64,000 nucleotides of DNA from Tolypothrix bouteillei VB521301 (GTDB lineage Bacteria > Cyanobacteriota > Cyanobacteriia > Cyanobacteriales > Nostocaceae), in NCBI RefSeq assembly GCF_000760695.4, contig NZ_JHEG04000001.1, positions 4,002,452-4,066,451 of the forward strand, read 5' to 3'. The notes beneath the pieces were generated by a model. The model worked only from the letters and a program-made list of their open reading frames with translations. It was not told where the DNA came from and ran no database searches. This document shows positions 27,428 to 37,273 of the stretch, one piece after another (positions within the stretch are counted from its first letter, which is position 1; every line of letters begins with the position of its first letter). The translations under genes and the position numbers were made by a program.

Positions 27428-28339
27428 GTGAGACGACAATTTCTTACAGCAGGACTTGCTCTTTTTTCTTCAATTATGGTAGCCGCATTAGCCGATCCAA
27501 TACAAAGCTCTAATATGATACAGAATTCTCATCCAATCAACAGACTATACGTGTTTGGTGATAGCCTTTCCGATGTTGGTAACGTATATCACGCATCAGG
27601 AAAAATCTATCCCCCCAACCCTCCTTACTTTGAAGGACGTTATTCTAATGGTTCTGTGTGGGTTGAATATCTTTCCTCTAAACTTGCATTAACTCCCGAG
27701 CAAAATGCTAATTTTGCTTATGGAGGTGCAACTACGGGAAATGGTAGCGTTAATGGAATACCGGGTGTGTTAGCACAAGTTCAGGCTTTTACAAAAGTGC
27801 ATCAAGAGGTCAATCCAAACGCACTTTACGTTTTGTGGGCTGGTGCAAATGATTATTTGTATGGTGGTGCCAATCCCACACTAACTGTCAGCAATCTATC
27901 AAAAGCTATCGAGTCTCTCTCAAAAATGGGCGCAAAAAAAATCATGGTTGCCAATTTACCTGATTTGGGAAAAGTTCCTGCTACACGCACGAGTGCAAAT
28001 TCTACTACTCTCACTTCGTTTGCGATCGCCCACAATCAGAGTTTGGCTAAATCTGTTGAGGATCTCCAACAGAAATTAGGTTCTGACACTCACATTGCCA
28101 TTCTGGATATTTATTCCTTGTATCAAGAAGCCACAAAACATCCAGCCCGTTTTGGTTTAACAAACGTGACCAATGCTTGTTCCAACAATCTTGCTATTTG
28201 CGATAATCCAGATAAGTACTTGTTCTGGGATGGTATTCACCCCACAACAACAGCTCATCGAATCATAGCAGAAGCTGCTTTAAAAGTTCTCAAGAATGAA
28301 TTTTCGTTTTCTGCGACTACTGCACAACCATTGAGTTAG
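27428..28339 (+). CDS. secreted SGNH/GDSL-family hydrolase
   Basis: A 303-residue protein starting with GTG, preceded by gagagg 12 bp upstream. The N-terminus MRRQFLTAGLALFSSIMVAALA looks like a signal peptide with a twin-arginine RRQFLT motif. Block I FGDSLSD carries the nucleophile S46, block III is GANDYLYGG, and block V DGIHPTTTAH carries Asp and His. This is the phospholipase/lecithinase-like branch of GDSL lipases. The substrate is unknown. Its stop overlaps the convergent HAD gene by 4 bp. Confidence 0.88.
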   Translation: MRRQFLTAGLALFSSIMVAALADPIQSSNMIQNSHPINRLYVFGDSLSDVGNVYHASGKIYPPNPPYFEGRYSNGSVWVEYLSSKLALTPEQNANFAYGGATTGNGSVNGIPGVLAQVQAFTKVHQEVNPNALYVLWAGANDYLYGGANPTLTVSNLSKAIESLSKMGAKKIMVANLPDLGKVPATRTSANSTTLTSFAIAHNQSLAKSVEDLQQKLGSDTHIAILDIYSLYQEATKHPARFGLTNVTNACSNNLAICDNPDKYLFWDGIHPTTTAHRIIAEAALKVLKNEFSFSATTAQPLS

Positions 28340-29016
28340 TTCTTCATCAAAGACGGTTGTTTAAAAGGCGAATTGTCGTAATGAGCCAATAAATCGGCAG
28401 GATCGTTGTAAATTGCTAGAGATCCCTTTAAGGAAGTATCATCAAAACCACCACAACGTACTGCGATAAGACCTACTCCAGCCGCATTTGCAGATTGGAG
28501 ATCGTAGGGTGTGTCACCGAGCATCAAGACCTTATCCGATTTCATCTTCAGTTTGCCAAGTGCGGCTTCTACAATATCTGGTGAAGGTTTAGACGTTTCC
28601 GCATCGTTAGACGTTGTTGCTTCATCCAACAAATCCTCTACTTGGGCGGCTTTAAGCAAGACGGAAAGTTCTTGATTTGAAGCCGAGCTAGCAACAATAA
28701 GCCGCAATCCCGCCTCTTTCATGTGCAGTATCAATTCCCTTGCCCCAGGAGCTGGTTTTAGTGCAGGCACGTATTTGTCGATCATTATCTCCTTGCGTCT
28801 GGAGGAGATTGCTTTCCCTTCTCCTTCGTCTTTTGTAAGACCGGGCACTATTGTTGGAATGACTCGATCGCCTCCCATCCCCATAAGTGGTCGAACCCGC
28901 TCAAAGGGTACATCATATCCAAATTCTTTAAAGACATCAACCCAAGCTTGAGCATGAGCATCATTGCTTAAAACGAGCGTACCATCAACATCTAAAAGTA
29001 CTGCTTGTAAATCCAT
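28336..29016 (-). CDS. HAD-superfamily phosphatase
   Basis: A 226-residue HAD hydrolase with cap type I. Motif I DVDGTL (D9, D11), motif II Ser in IVASSAS, motif III Lys in KPSPDIVEAAL and motif IV GDTPYDLQSA are all intact. It resembles phosphoglycolate phosphatase or beta-phosphoglucomutase-like proteins, but the sequence does not settle the substrate. Convergent with, and overlapping, the SGNH hydrolase gene. Confidence 0.88.
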   Translation of the reverse strand: MDLQAVLLDVDGTLVLSNDAHAQAWVDVFKEFGYDVPFERVRPLMGMGGDRVIPTIVPGLTKDEGEGKAISSRRKEIMIDKYVPALKPAPGARELILHMKEAGLRLIVASSASNQELSVLLKAAQVEDLLDEATTSNDAETSKPSPDIVEAALGKLKMKSDKVLMLGDTPYDLQSANAAGVGLIAVRCGGFDDTSLKGSLAIYNDPADLLAHYDNSPFKQPSLMKN

Positions 29017-29424
29017 TGTGAAAATTTCCTGTTATTTCAAGAAGGCAGAGGGCAGAGGGCAGAAGGCTTAAGGGGACTCCAACCCAGAGGTTATACTAAA
29101 TCCACGTCTTGCACCCCCTTTATAATCTAGTCCGCGTAGGCGGTGAGTCCAGGGAAAGCAGGCGGGTTTCCCGCGCCCTGGGAACTGGTGTATAGCCCTT
29201 GCGGGCATAGCTTCGCATCGCGAAGCGTCTCCGTAAGGAGATACCCGAAGGGACTTCGTTTGTATAGCCACGATTTCCAATCGTTGGGCTAAAAGGAGTT
29301 AGAAAACCCGATTTGGTATTATGCCTCGAACTCAGTTGTATTGGGAGGCGGAGCTGCCTAAATAAGGCATTCCCAGCCAGAGACTGGGAATGAGAGGTTA
29401 GGGCGAGAGTAATTTCTCTTCAAG
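29017..29424. repeat. intergenic filled with dispersed repeats
   Basis: Holds gcagagggcagagggcag runs (29043-29066), a copy of the gtgagtcc...ggcgggtttcccgcgcc...ggaactgg repeat (29142-29190), a second palindromic repeat (agcttcgcatcgcgaagc, about 29208-29225) and a cattcccag/ctgggaatg hairpin (about 29367-29392). No gene is seen. Confidence 0.75.
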
Positions 29425-29982
29425 CTAAGCTGTGGGAGAATCGTAAATTCCCCAGTATTGAATATCGCGATTCTTCAAAATTTTCTCGGCATTTTGGAGA
29501 TCTTCTGAAGTCCCTTCTAAGATCGCCAAAACTTCACTCTGATGAATGCGATCGCTATAAACTCTGGCTCTTTCTTCCGGAATACCCAAATCAGCCAAAG
29601 CCTTCACCAAGTTATGACTTGCTGCGGTTCCCACAGCAACGCCTCCAATACTACTTACGAGTGCTACACCAACTGAACCGGCAGCTAGCACAGCACCCAA
29701 GGTGCCCGGAAGTGCTAGACTTGTGAGACCGACTAAAATACTACCCCAAGTTGCACCTGTGAGAGTGTCTCCAATGACTCCTGTGGCAGTATTTACATTT
29801 TCCCCATTAACTTGAGAAGTCATTTGAGCATTGGCAAGCTGTTCGCCTCGATCGACATCCTTAGCTACGATGGAAACTCTGTCCATAGGAAAGCCGGAAT
29901 CTTTTAATGCTATGAGTGCTTGCTCTGCATTTCGGCGTCCGGCAAATACTCCAACAGCACGTTTTTGATGAGTTACAACCAT
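29425..29982 (-). CDS. YflT/GSP17M-like stress protein with glycine-rich membrane segment
   Basis: A 185-residue protein. The N-terminus KRAVGVFAGRRNAEQALIALKDSGFPMDRVSIVAKD matches the general-stress-protein 17M domain. A central hydrophobic Gly/Ala-rich stretch (GATWGSILVGLTSLALPGTLGAVLAAG, about 85-125) could insert in a membrane. The C-terminal part (EERARVYSDRIHQSEVLAILEG) resembles the first domain, giving a domain-glycine zipper-domain layout. It is common in cyanobacteria; function unknown, usually stress-related. Confidence 0.8.
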   Translation of the reverse strand: MVVTHQKRAVGVFAGRRNAEQALIALKDSGFPMDRVSIVAKDVDRGEQLANAQMTSQVNGENVNTATGVIGDTLTGATWGSILVGLTSLALPGTLGAVLAAGSVGVALVSSIGGVAVGTAASHNLVKALADLGIPEERARVYSDRIHQSEVLAILEGTSEDLQNAEKILKNRDIQYWGIYDSPTA

Positions 29983-30362
29983 ATTTTCCTCATACTTCCT
30001 TTTGTCACGAATAATGCATATAAATGCAATTTTTGTTGTAGTTTCTTTTACTAATTTTGATATTTAATCTAGAAGATTCATCAATCTCAAGGCTTACGTA
30101 TATTGAGATTTAGAGAAAAGTTGTTTTGTAAAATTAAATGAAAAAATATTGCTCTTACTTGCGTTAGATGGTTAATGCAAGTATTTCAGCTAAAGTTAAA
30201 TTTTTGACTGGCGTTTACACCCCAAGCAAGGAAGAAGTATAGAGTATGAAGGATTATTAAAGGTCATGGCTATAAACATAACCTGAAAACCTTATCTTTC
30301 ATACTTCATCTTTTATCCTTCAGATTTTTACTGGTGCTTTCCCAAGAACGGTTGAAGGAAAA
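29983..30362. other. intergenic, no gene seen
   Basis: Divergent spacer between the YflT-like gene and the trehalose synthase fusion. It has tail repeats (atacttcatcttttatccttca near 30300) but no feature I can support. Confidence 0.5.
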
Positions 30363-33300
30363 ATGCAAAACTTACTTTTGAAAGACGATCCTCTTTGGTT
30401 TAAAAGTGCAATTATCTATGAAGTTCCTGTTCGTGCCTTTGCGGACAGCAATGGTGATGGAATTGGTGACTTTCGCGGACTAACAGAAAAACTGGATTAC
30501 TTGCAAGATTTAGGCGTGACTGCTCTGTGGGTGCTGCCATTTTTCCCATCACCACTGAGGGATGATGGTTACGATATTGCAGATTATACCAACGTTAACC
30601 CAATTTATGGGACGTTGGAAGATTTTAAAGAATTTCTGGAAGCGGCTCATTCCCGTGACATTCGCGTCATTATTGAATTGATTGTCAACCATACTTCCGA
30701 CCAGCATCCTTGGTTTCAAAGAGCACGTCGCGCTCCTAAGGGCAGCAAGGAAAGAGATTTTTATGTCTGGAATGATAATCCAGAAAAATACAAAGAGGCG
30801 CGGATTATTTTCAAAGATTTTGAAACTTCAAACTGGGCTTGGGACCCCATTGCCAAAGCATATTACTGGCACCGCTTTTACTCCCATCAGCCAGATTTAA
30901 ACTACGACAATCCTGCAGTGCGTCAAGCAGTGTTTGATGTCTTAGATTTTTGGTTGGGAATGGGGGTTGATGGGTTGCGGTTGGATGCAGTGCCTTACTT
31001 ATACGAACGGGAAGGAACCAATTGCGAAAACTTGTTTGAAACCCACGCTTTTTTAAAAGAACTGAGAGCGCACATTGATTCCAAATTCCCCAATCGCATG
31101 CTTTTGGCTGAAGCCAATCAATGGCCAGAAGATGCAGCTCAATATTACGGGTCTGGGGATGAGTGTCAGATGAACTTTCATTTTCCCCTCATGCCTCGCT
31201 TATTTATGGCGTTGCGGATGGAAGATAACTTCCCCATCATTGATATTCTCAACCAGACTCCCTCAATTCCCGATAATTGTCAGTGGGCTTTGTTTCTGCG
31301 AAACCATGACGAACTGACTTTGGAAATGGTCACAGATGAAGATCGGGATTATATGTACCGCGTGTATGCACAAGACCCAGTTATGCGAGTTAACTTGGGT
31401 ATTCGTCGTCGGTTGGCACCACTTTTGGGAAATGACCGCCGTCAAATAGAGTTGCTGAACAGTTTGCTGTTATCCCTACCGGGAACACCCGTGCTTTATT
31501 ATGGAGATGAGATAGGCATGGGGGATAACGTTTACGTAGGCGATCGCAATGGTGTTCGCACTCCAATGCAATGGAGTTCGGATCGCAATGCTGGTTTTAG
31601 TCGTACTAATCCCCAAAAGTTATACTTACCAGTCATTGTAGAGTCAGAATACCATTATGAGGCGGTCAACGTTGAAGCGCAAAGAAGTAACCCCAACTCC
31701 CTTTGGTATTGGACAAAACGCTTGCTAGCAACGAGAAAGCGCTTCCAAGCATTTGGTTTGGGTACTTTTGAACTACTGCATCCCAGGAACCGCAAAGTTC
31801 TTGCCTTTACACGCAATTATGACGGGCAAACAATTTTAGTGGTGGCGAATCTGTCCCGGTTTGTGCAAACAGTCGAATTAGACTTATCGCCCTTCAAGGG
31901 ACTCGTACCAATGGAGATTTTCGGCCATACCGAGTTCCCAGCAATTGGAGATTCCTGCTACTTCCTCAGCCTCAGCCCCTATGGATTTTACTGGTTTGCC
32001 CTATCGCCCAAAGCGACGTTAACTCAGCCACCAAGACCCCAAGCCGATCTCACAACATTAGTTGTGACGGGTCAATGGCAAAATGTTTTTACTCAGCGAG
32101 AGGCAAAAGCCACTTTAGAATCTATTTTGCAGGGTTATCTCTACACCTGTAACTGGTTCACCAGCAAAACCTTAACCGTCCAATCAACGCAAATCAACGA
32201 AACCGTCTTAATATCCTACAAAGATACCGAAGCGAAGATGGTATGGTTGCGAGTAGACTACATTCAAGGAGATGCCGAAACTTACCTTTTAGTCTTTGCT
32301 TATGCAGAGGGCGAGCAAGCAAGACAAATTTTAGCAGATAACCCCCAAGCTGTAGTGGCTCGCCTTGAGGTTCAAAAAATAGGGGTAGAATTAGAAACTC
32401 CTCCGAGCGGAATTTTATTTGATGCAACAGCAGACAAAAACTTTCTCTCTCTGTTGGTAGATGCGATCGCGCAAAATCGCTCTTACAAAGGCATGGCTGG
32501 AGAATTGGGAGCAACAGCAACCGATTTGCTACCACAATTGAGAGGAGATGAAGCATACCTCGACCCCACCATTCTCCAAGGAGAATTTCAGAATACTTAT
32601 GTCGTTTATGGCAATCGCTTGTTCCTAAAAATCTTCCGCAAACTAGAGGAAGGAATGCATCCCGATTTGGAACTGCGGCGCTTTTTAGGTGAGAAAAAAC
32701 GCATTACACACTTTGCACCGATTGCTGGAGCGCTAGAGTATCGCAGTGTCAACAGAACAGGACTGCTCCCCGCTCAACCGATGACTGTGGGAATTTTACA
32801 AGAATATATCCAAGATACCCGAAACGGATGGGACTACACCCTTGATAGCTTGCAGGATTACTTTGACCTCGCGATCGCCCGACAAGTAGAGGTCACTGAG
32901 GTACCGATTCCTTCTAACTCTCCCATAGAGTTATTGAGTTTGGAAATTCCCGAATTAGCCAAGGAAACTATTGGTTCATATCTCGCAAGCGCCCAACTTT
33001 TGGGTCAGTGTACGGCAGAACTCCACATTGCTCTAAGCTGTGATTCTGAAAATTCTGACTTTGCTCCCGAACCATTTTCATCATTTTACCAGCGTTCTAT
33101 TTACCAATATGCCCGTAACCTAACGGGTCAAGTCTTCCTGTTATTGGAAGATAAGCTGCACTCTTTACCATCTGAGACTCAAAAACTAGCACACGCCGCC
33201 CTCAATTACCAACAAGATATTTTGGAGCGCTATCAGTTAATCCTCAACCAAAAAATTACCGCAATGCGTAGCCGCTATCACGGGGATTACAATTTAAAGA

Positions 33301-33725
33301 GAGTGCTGTACACGGGTAAGGACTTTATTATTCATGACTTTGAAGGTAGCGAAGGTCGCAGTTTAAGCGAACGACGCATGAAGCGTTCTCCCTTAAGGGA
33401 TGTGGCGGGTATGCTATTGTCGTTCCACTATGCAGCACAAATTGGACTTCGCAATGAAATAGAAAGTGGAATGGTTCGCCCTGAAGCTTTGCCTTTAATG
33501 GAAGCCTGGAGCCGTTTTTGGTACGTTTGGGTAAGCACGGCTTTCCTCAATAGCTATCTAGTCACAGCCGGTCAAGATACCTTCTTACCAAGTACAACTA
33601 CAGAATTGCAAGTGCTTTTGGATGCCTTTGTTCTAGAGAAAGGTATCTTTGCACTGGGTTCTGAACTGAGCGATCGCTCTGACAAAGTCAACATTCCACT
33701 CCAACTGATTCTGCACTTGTTCTAA
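30363..33725 (+). CDS. treS: trehalose synthase (maltose glucosylmutase) fused to maltokinase
   Basis: A 1,120-residue fusion. Residues 1-550 are a GH13 trehalose synthase: DSNGDGIGDFRGL, nucleophile D208 in DGLRLDAVPYLY, acid/base E250 in LLAEANQ, and LRNHDEL (D316). Residues about 570-1120 are a maltokinase: the C-lobe has YHGDYNLKRVL (about 970), IIHDFEG and LRDVAGMLLSFHYA. TreS interconverts maltose and trehalose; maltokinase makes maltose-1-phosphate, which in the GlgE route feeds alpha-glucan synthesis. No glgE is in the window. The gene stands alone on its strand with long spacers each side. Confidence 0.93.
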   Translation: MQNLLLKDDPLWFKSAIIYEVPVRAFADSNGDGIGDFRGLTEKLDYLQDLGVTALWVLPFFPSPLRDDGYDIADYTNVNPIYGTLEDFKEFLEAAHSRDIRVIIELIVNHTSDQHPWFQRARRAPKGSKERDFYVWNDNPEKYKEARIIFKDFETSNWAWDPIAKAYYWHRFYSHQPDLNYDNPAVRQAVFDVLDFWLGMGVDGLRLDAVPYLYEREGTNCENLFETHAFLKELRAHIDSKFPNRMLLAEANQWPEDAAQYYGSGDECQMNFHFPLMPRLFMALRMEDNFPIIDILNQTPSIPDNCQWALFLRNHDELTLEMVTDEDRDYMYRVYAQDPVMRVNLGIRRRLAPLLGNDRRQIELLNSLLLSLPGTPVLYYGDEIGMGDNVYVGDRNGVRTPMQWSSDRNAGFSRTNPQKLYLPVIVESEYHYEAVNVEAQRSNPNSLWYWTKRLLATRKRFQAFGLGTFELLHPRNRKVLAFTRNYDGQTILVVANLSRFVQTVELDLSPFKGLVPMEIFGHTEFPAIGDSCYFLSLSPYGFYWFALSPKATLTQPPRPQADLTTLVVTGQWQNVFTQREAKATLESILQGYLYTCNWFTSKTLTVQSTQINETVLISYKDTEAKMVWLRVDYIQGDAETYLLVFAYAEGEQARQILADNPQAVVARLEVQKIGVELETPPSGILFDATADKNFLSLLVDAIAQNRSYKGMAGELGATATDLLPQLRGDEAYLDPTILQGEFQNTYVVYGNRLFLKIFRKLEEGMHPDLELRRFLGEKKRITHFAPIAGALEYRSVNRTGLLPAQPMTVGILQEYIQDTRNGWDYTLDSLQDYFDLAIARQVEVTEVPIPSNSPIELLSLEIPELAKETIGSYLASAQLLGQCTAELHIALSCDSENSDFAPEPFSSFYQRSIYQYARNLTGQVFLLLEDKLHSLPSETQKLAHAALNYQQDILERYQLILNQKITAMRSRYHGDYNLKRVLYTGKDFIIHDFEGSEGRSLSERRMKRSPLRDVAGMLLSFHYAAQIGLRNEIESGMVRPEALPLMEAWSRFWYVWVSTAFLNSYLVTAGQDTFLPSTTTELQVLLDAFVLEKGIFALGSELSDRSDKVNIPLQLILHLF

Positions 33726-34147
33726 GCGGAGGGACTGGGGATTGGAACCTAGGAAGCCAATCCCTATCCCCTTTCTTAAACCCTTTCTTAAATATTGAGT
33801 GAAGCGAATAGAATTAGCACCTACACGGGTAAAAAGCACCGATTTTGGTTTAAAAAGCTTGTTTTTTATAGGCCGCACAAGTGGAACTGATAGCAGGCAT
33901 TAAATTAGTTTAGCCTATCCAGTATGGAATATCGTCAAAATAAAATAAGACCAATGATAGAAATCGTTTGAAAAAAAGTCTTTATCTTGTATTGCTAAAT
34001 TTACTTAATTAGACTGATATTTCTTCACTTTATCTGAGCCATTATTACTCAAAGGATAGCATCTACGAAAGTCAGACAGTCAGACAATATTGATTTAAAA
34101 ATCAAAAAAACAAACACAGAACTTAGAATATCCAAGGAATTGTAACC
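33726..34147. other. intergenic, no gene seen
   Basis: AT-rich spacer. A small repeat tatcccctttcttaaaccctttctta lies just after the TreS stop. No gene supported. Confidence 0.5.
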
Positions 34148-34987
34148 ATGAAGCCTTCTTATTTATCAAAAATTGTCTGGACAAGTGCTTTTGCTTTTGG
34201 CCTTGTGACTTTACATCCAGTTTTACCAGTTTCTGCCCAAAGCGGGTCTTCTGGTGCTGGCAGCAGTTCGGGTACTAGCGGTACCACTGGGACAACGGGT
34301 ACTGGTAGCGGTTTGGGTACTGGCGGTACCACTGGGACAACGGGTACTGGCGGTACCACTGGGACAACGGGTACTGGTAGCGGTTTGGGTACTGGCGGTA
34401 CCACCGATACAACGGGTACTGGCGGGACAACAGGTACTGGCGGTACCACTGGGACAACGGGTACTGGTAGCGGTTTGGGTACTGGCGGTACCACTGGGAC
34501 AACGGGTACTGGTACCAATGGTACAGGCAGTACTGGTATTGATACAACAACGGGTACTGGCGGGACAACGGGCACTGGCGGTACCACTGGGACAACAGGT
34601 ACGGGTAGCGGTTTGGGTACTGGCGGTACCACCGATACAACGGGTACTGGCGGGACAACAGGCACTGGTACCAATGGTACAGGCAGTACTGGCATTGATA
34701 CAACAACAGGTACTGGCGGGACAACGGGCACTGGCACCAGTGGTACAACGGGAACTGGCACCAACGGTACAGATACCACTACAGGAACTACCACTACAAA
34801 TACAGATACAACAACTACAAACACAACTCAAGGAACTAGTGAAGTGAGAGGCGATCGCGGTTTCGATTGGGGTTGGCTCGGCTTGCTTGGTCTTATTGGT
34901 CTTACAGGTCTTATTCCCAAGCGGTCTCAACCTCACGCATATCGCGACCCTAATGAGGTAACTCGTTCTGGTTCCACCAGATCCTAG
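34148..34987 (+). CDS. secreted Gly/Thr-repeat protein with WGxxGxxG-CTERM tail
   Basis: A 279-residue protein: signal peptide ([18 protein letters not shown]..., cut after VSA), about 190 residues of Gly/Thr-rich repeats ([29 protein letters not shown]), then [19 protein letters not shown] and a charged end. The last block is the WGxxGxxG-CTERM signature of exported bacterial proteins. The repeat region is encoded by tandem units of about 27, 48 and 60 bp, and it leaves the other frames open too, which explains several long spurious frames. Likely an envelope or extracellular fibrous protein; length may vary between strains. Confidence 0.82.
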   Translation: MKPSYLSKIVWTSAFAFGLVTLHPVLPVSAQSGSSGAGSSSGTSGTTGTTGTGSGLGTGGTTGTTGTGGTTGTTGTGSGLGTGGTTDTTGTGGTTGTGGTTGTTGTGSGLGTGGTTGTTGTGTNGTGSTGIDTTTGTGGTTGTGGTTGTTGTGSGLGTGGTTDTTGTGGTTGTGTNGTGSTGIDTTTGTGGTTGTGTSGTTGTGTNGTDTTTGTTTTNTDTTTTNTTQGTSEVRGDRGFDWGWLGLLGLIGLTGLIPKRSQPHAYRDPNEVTRSGSTRS

Positions 34988-35145
34988 GTAAGAAGAAGAT
35001 CTCTACCCCCCCTTAATCCTCCCGATGGATTGAGGGGAAATCTAATTTTCAGTTCCCTGCTCTTTTCAAAGGCAAAGTTAGAGTGGGTTAAAATTGATAC
35101 TAGAACTTTCAATGTTGGCAGACATTGCTCTACAAGAACCCGTTT

Positions 35146-36057
35146 TCAATAAATTAAAACTCCTCTTTGGCGGCTACAGTCAAATCCTTGAGTTGTTTCA
35201 AAATGAACTTCTTTAAAGATTGTACGTTTAAAAGAAGCATCTGTTAGATTGGTCTTTGTGAGGTTAGCTTTAATAAATATCGCTCCTTCAAGAGAAGCTC
35301 CTGTGAAATCTGCTTTTGTCAAATTAACTTCTTTAAAAATAACTCCCCGTAAGTGTGCGTTTTGAAAGCAAACTCCCATAAGATTAGTTTTGTCAAAGAT
35401 AATTGTTTTAAAATGTGCGTTTTTCCAAGAAGCACCCTCAAGGTTGGTTTTCCAGAAGCTAGTTCTTTTAACGAGAGATTTCATCAGGTTAGCTCTTTGA
35501 AGCTTGGCTTGATTGAGGTTAGTTTGATTGAAGTAGACGTTTAATAAATCTGCTTCCTGAAGGTCAGCCTGCCAAAGGGTTGTTTCCTGAAATATAGCTT
35601 GAGTTAGGTTTGCCCTTCTCAAAATTGCTCGTATAAGATTTGATTTCCAGAAAATTGCTGCCTGCAAGGAAGCAGCTGTTAAGTTCGCGTGAGTCAGTCT
35701 GGCTTTTTGAAGGTCGGCTGCATCAAGGTAAGCACCGATTAAATTTGCTTGGCTGAAATCGGTTTGGAAGAGAACTGCTTCTGAAAGAACAGCTTGGCTC
35801 AAGCACGCTCGACTTAAAGATGCTGCCTCAAGGGTTGCTCGCGTCAAATTGGCTTGATTGAGATTTGCTTGACTGAGATTCGCTCGATTGAGATTTGCTC
35901 GAGATAGATTAGTCCCTTGGAAATAAGCTCCACTGAGATTTTCTCCCGCTAGCTCTGCATCACTGAGGTCTATTTGTACTTGACAACTTTCTTTCTTGTG
36001 ATAATTCCAAACGTATACTCCTTGCTTTAACAGTGCAAGATGCTGCTGGTTTGCCAT
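35146..36057 (-). CDS. pentapeptide-repeat protein
   Basis: A 303-residue protein almost wholly of A(D/N)LxX pentapeptide repeats from about residue 30 to 290 (NLSRANLNRANLSQANLNQ and so on), which fold into a right-handed quadrilateral beta-helix. About 50 repeats can be counted. No signal peptide or other domain. Such proteins are plentiful in cyanobacteria and their roles are mostly unknown. Confidence 0.9.
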   Translation of the reverse strand: MANQQHLALLKQGVYVWNYHKKESCQVQIDLSDAELAGENLSGAYFQGTNLSRANLNRANLSQANLNQANLTRATLEAASLSRACLSQAVLSEAVLFQTDFSQANLIGAYLDAADLQKARLTHANLTAASLQAAIFWKSNLIRAILRRANLTQAIFQETTLWQADLQEADLLNVYFNQTNLNQAKLQRANLMKSLVKRTSFWKTNLEGASWKNAHFKTIIFDKTNLMGVCFQNAHLRGVIFKEVNLTKADFTGASLEGAIFIKANLTKTNLTDASFKRTIFKEVHFETTQGFDCSRQRGVLIY

Positions 36058-36362
36058 CTCGTCATCATAGATTTAAAATACTGGTAAATTGCACGTAGTT
36101 AATTATTTATAAGATTATATAACAATTCCTATTTAATTTTTGAATACATATAGATCGAGCATTGACCATATGAGGTTTTTGTGAGACACAGACATACCTA
36201 CTAAATTATTTAGAAAATTTTAAGCTTTAATTATTGAGTCGTCGCTCATCAGTGTTATAATGAATTGATTTTCTAGTTTTCAATCAAAACAGCTTTCAAT
36301 ATTGAACGTGAAAGAAAATTTAGCCATACTTAATTATTGATTTTTTAGCTGTTCAGTCTATT

Positions 36363-36782
36363 ATGTTCACCGATTTCGCTTATCCAAATAAATTTCTATC
36401 TCTGAGTGGTTTGCAAGTACTTGTGGTAGATGATGACAGTGATACCCGTACATTAATCGGGTTGATTCTAAATGAGTTTTCAGCACGGGTTAGGACAGTG
36501 ACATCGGCTCGTGATGCTTTAGAAGTGCTAGGACAATGGCAGGTAGATGTTTTAATTAGTGATATTGCAATGCCCAGAGAGAATGGTTGTTCGCTGATTC
36601 GCTGTATCAGAATGCATGAAGATAAACGAGTTAGCCAGATTCCTGCTATTGCCATAACAGCCTGGATGGCGGAAGATGGACGCGCAATAGCTTTCGAGTC
36701 TGGGTTTGATATGTACGTAGAAAAACCTATTGACCCCGAAGAGCTAGCGGCTGCTATTGCCGAGCTTGTTGGAAGAGAATGA
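36363..36782 (+). CDS. single-domain response regulator
   Basis: A 139-residue receiver. VVDDDSDTR holds the acidic pocket, D67 (LISDIAMPREN) is the phospho-acceptor, T99 and K121 (VEKPIDP) complete the site. No output domain and no kinase next to it. The closest kinases in the window are far away, so its partner is unknown. Confidence 0.88.
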   Translation: MFTDFAYPNKFLSLSGLQVLVVDDDSDTRTLIGLILNEFSARVRTVTSARDALEVLGQWQVDVLISDIAMPRENGCSLIRCIRMHEDKRVSQIPAIAITAWMAEDGRAIAFESGFDMYVEKPIDPEELAAAIAELVGRE

Positions 36783-36889
36783 GTGCAGATTTTTGTTCAA
36801 CTAAAAATGGAATGAAGCTTTGTCAAACACAACAATATCATATTTAACAGTTTATTAGTATTTTGTATATTTCTTAATATTGGTAAGAG

Positions 36890-36919
36890 CCCTCGCTTTC
36901 TGGTGTATGAAAACGAGGG
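36890..36919 (+). terminator. possible terminator after the response regulator
   Basis: Stem ccctcg/cgaggg with flanking cttt/gaaa pairing, followed by gtttaagg; the T-run is short. It lies 108 bp past the stop. Confidence 0.4.
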
Positions 36920-37273
36920 TTTAAGGACTTTTCTGTAAATATTTATAGTTTGTACTATTAGCTTGGAAATTCGTATTCAGGATCACAAACAGATGTAATA
37001 CTAATCTACTTCTTAGGTAGGAAATGGAATAGAAGTGGTAGCAGTTAAATTAATTTATTACTTCTCAGGAAATGAATTCCATCCTACTGCTTGGAGATGA
37101 AAATCAGGAAGCTAAACCTTTTTGAGGCTCCTACCTTGTCAGTTTTTTCTACTTTTTCTGTATAGATGGGTTTTCGTTTCATCCTGAAAGAGTGTTTCTT
37201 CAAATGCAAGTCTGCTAGTTCTACCGAACTAGCAACTCGGTGTCTTTGTTTAGGCAGGACTTGAGTAAAATTC

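Noticed and set aside
34159..34936. Long frames of 157-237 codons on both strands over the Gly/Thr repeat gene
   Set aside because: They arise from the short tandem DNA repeat staying open in every frame; only the plus-strand frame has a signal peptide and a sorting tail.
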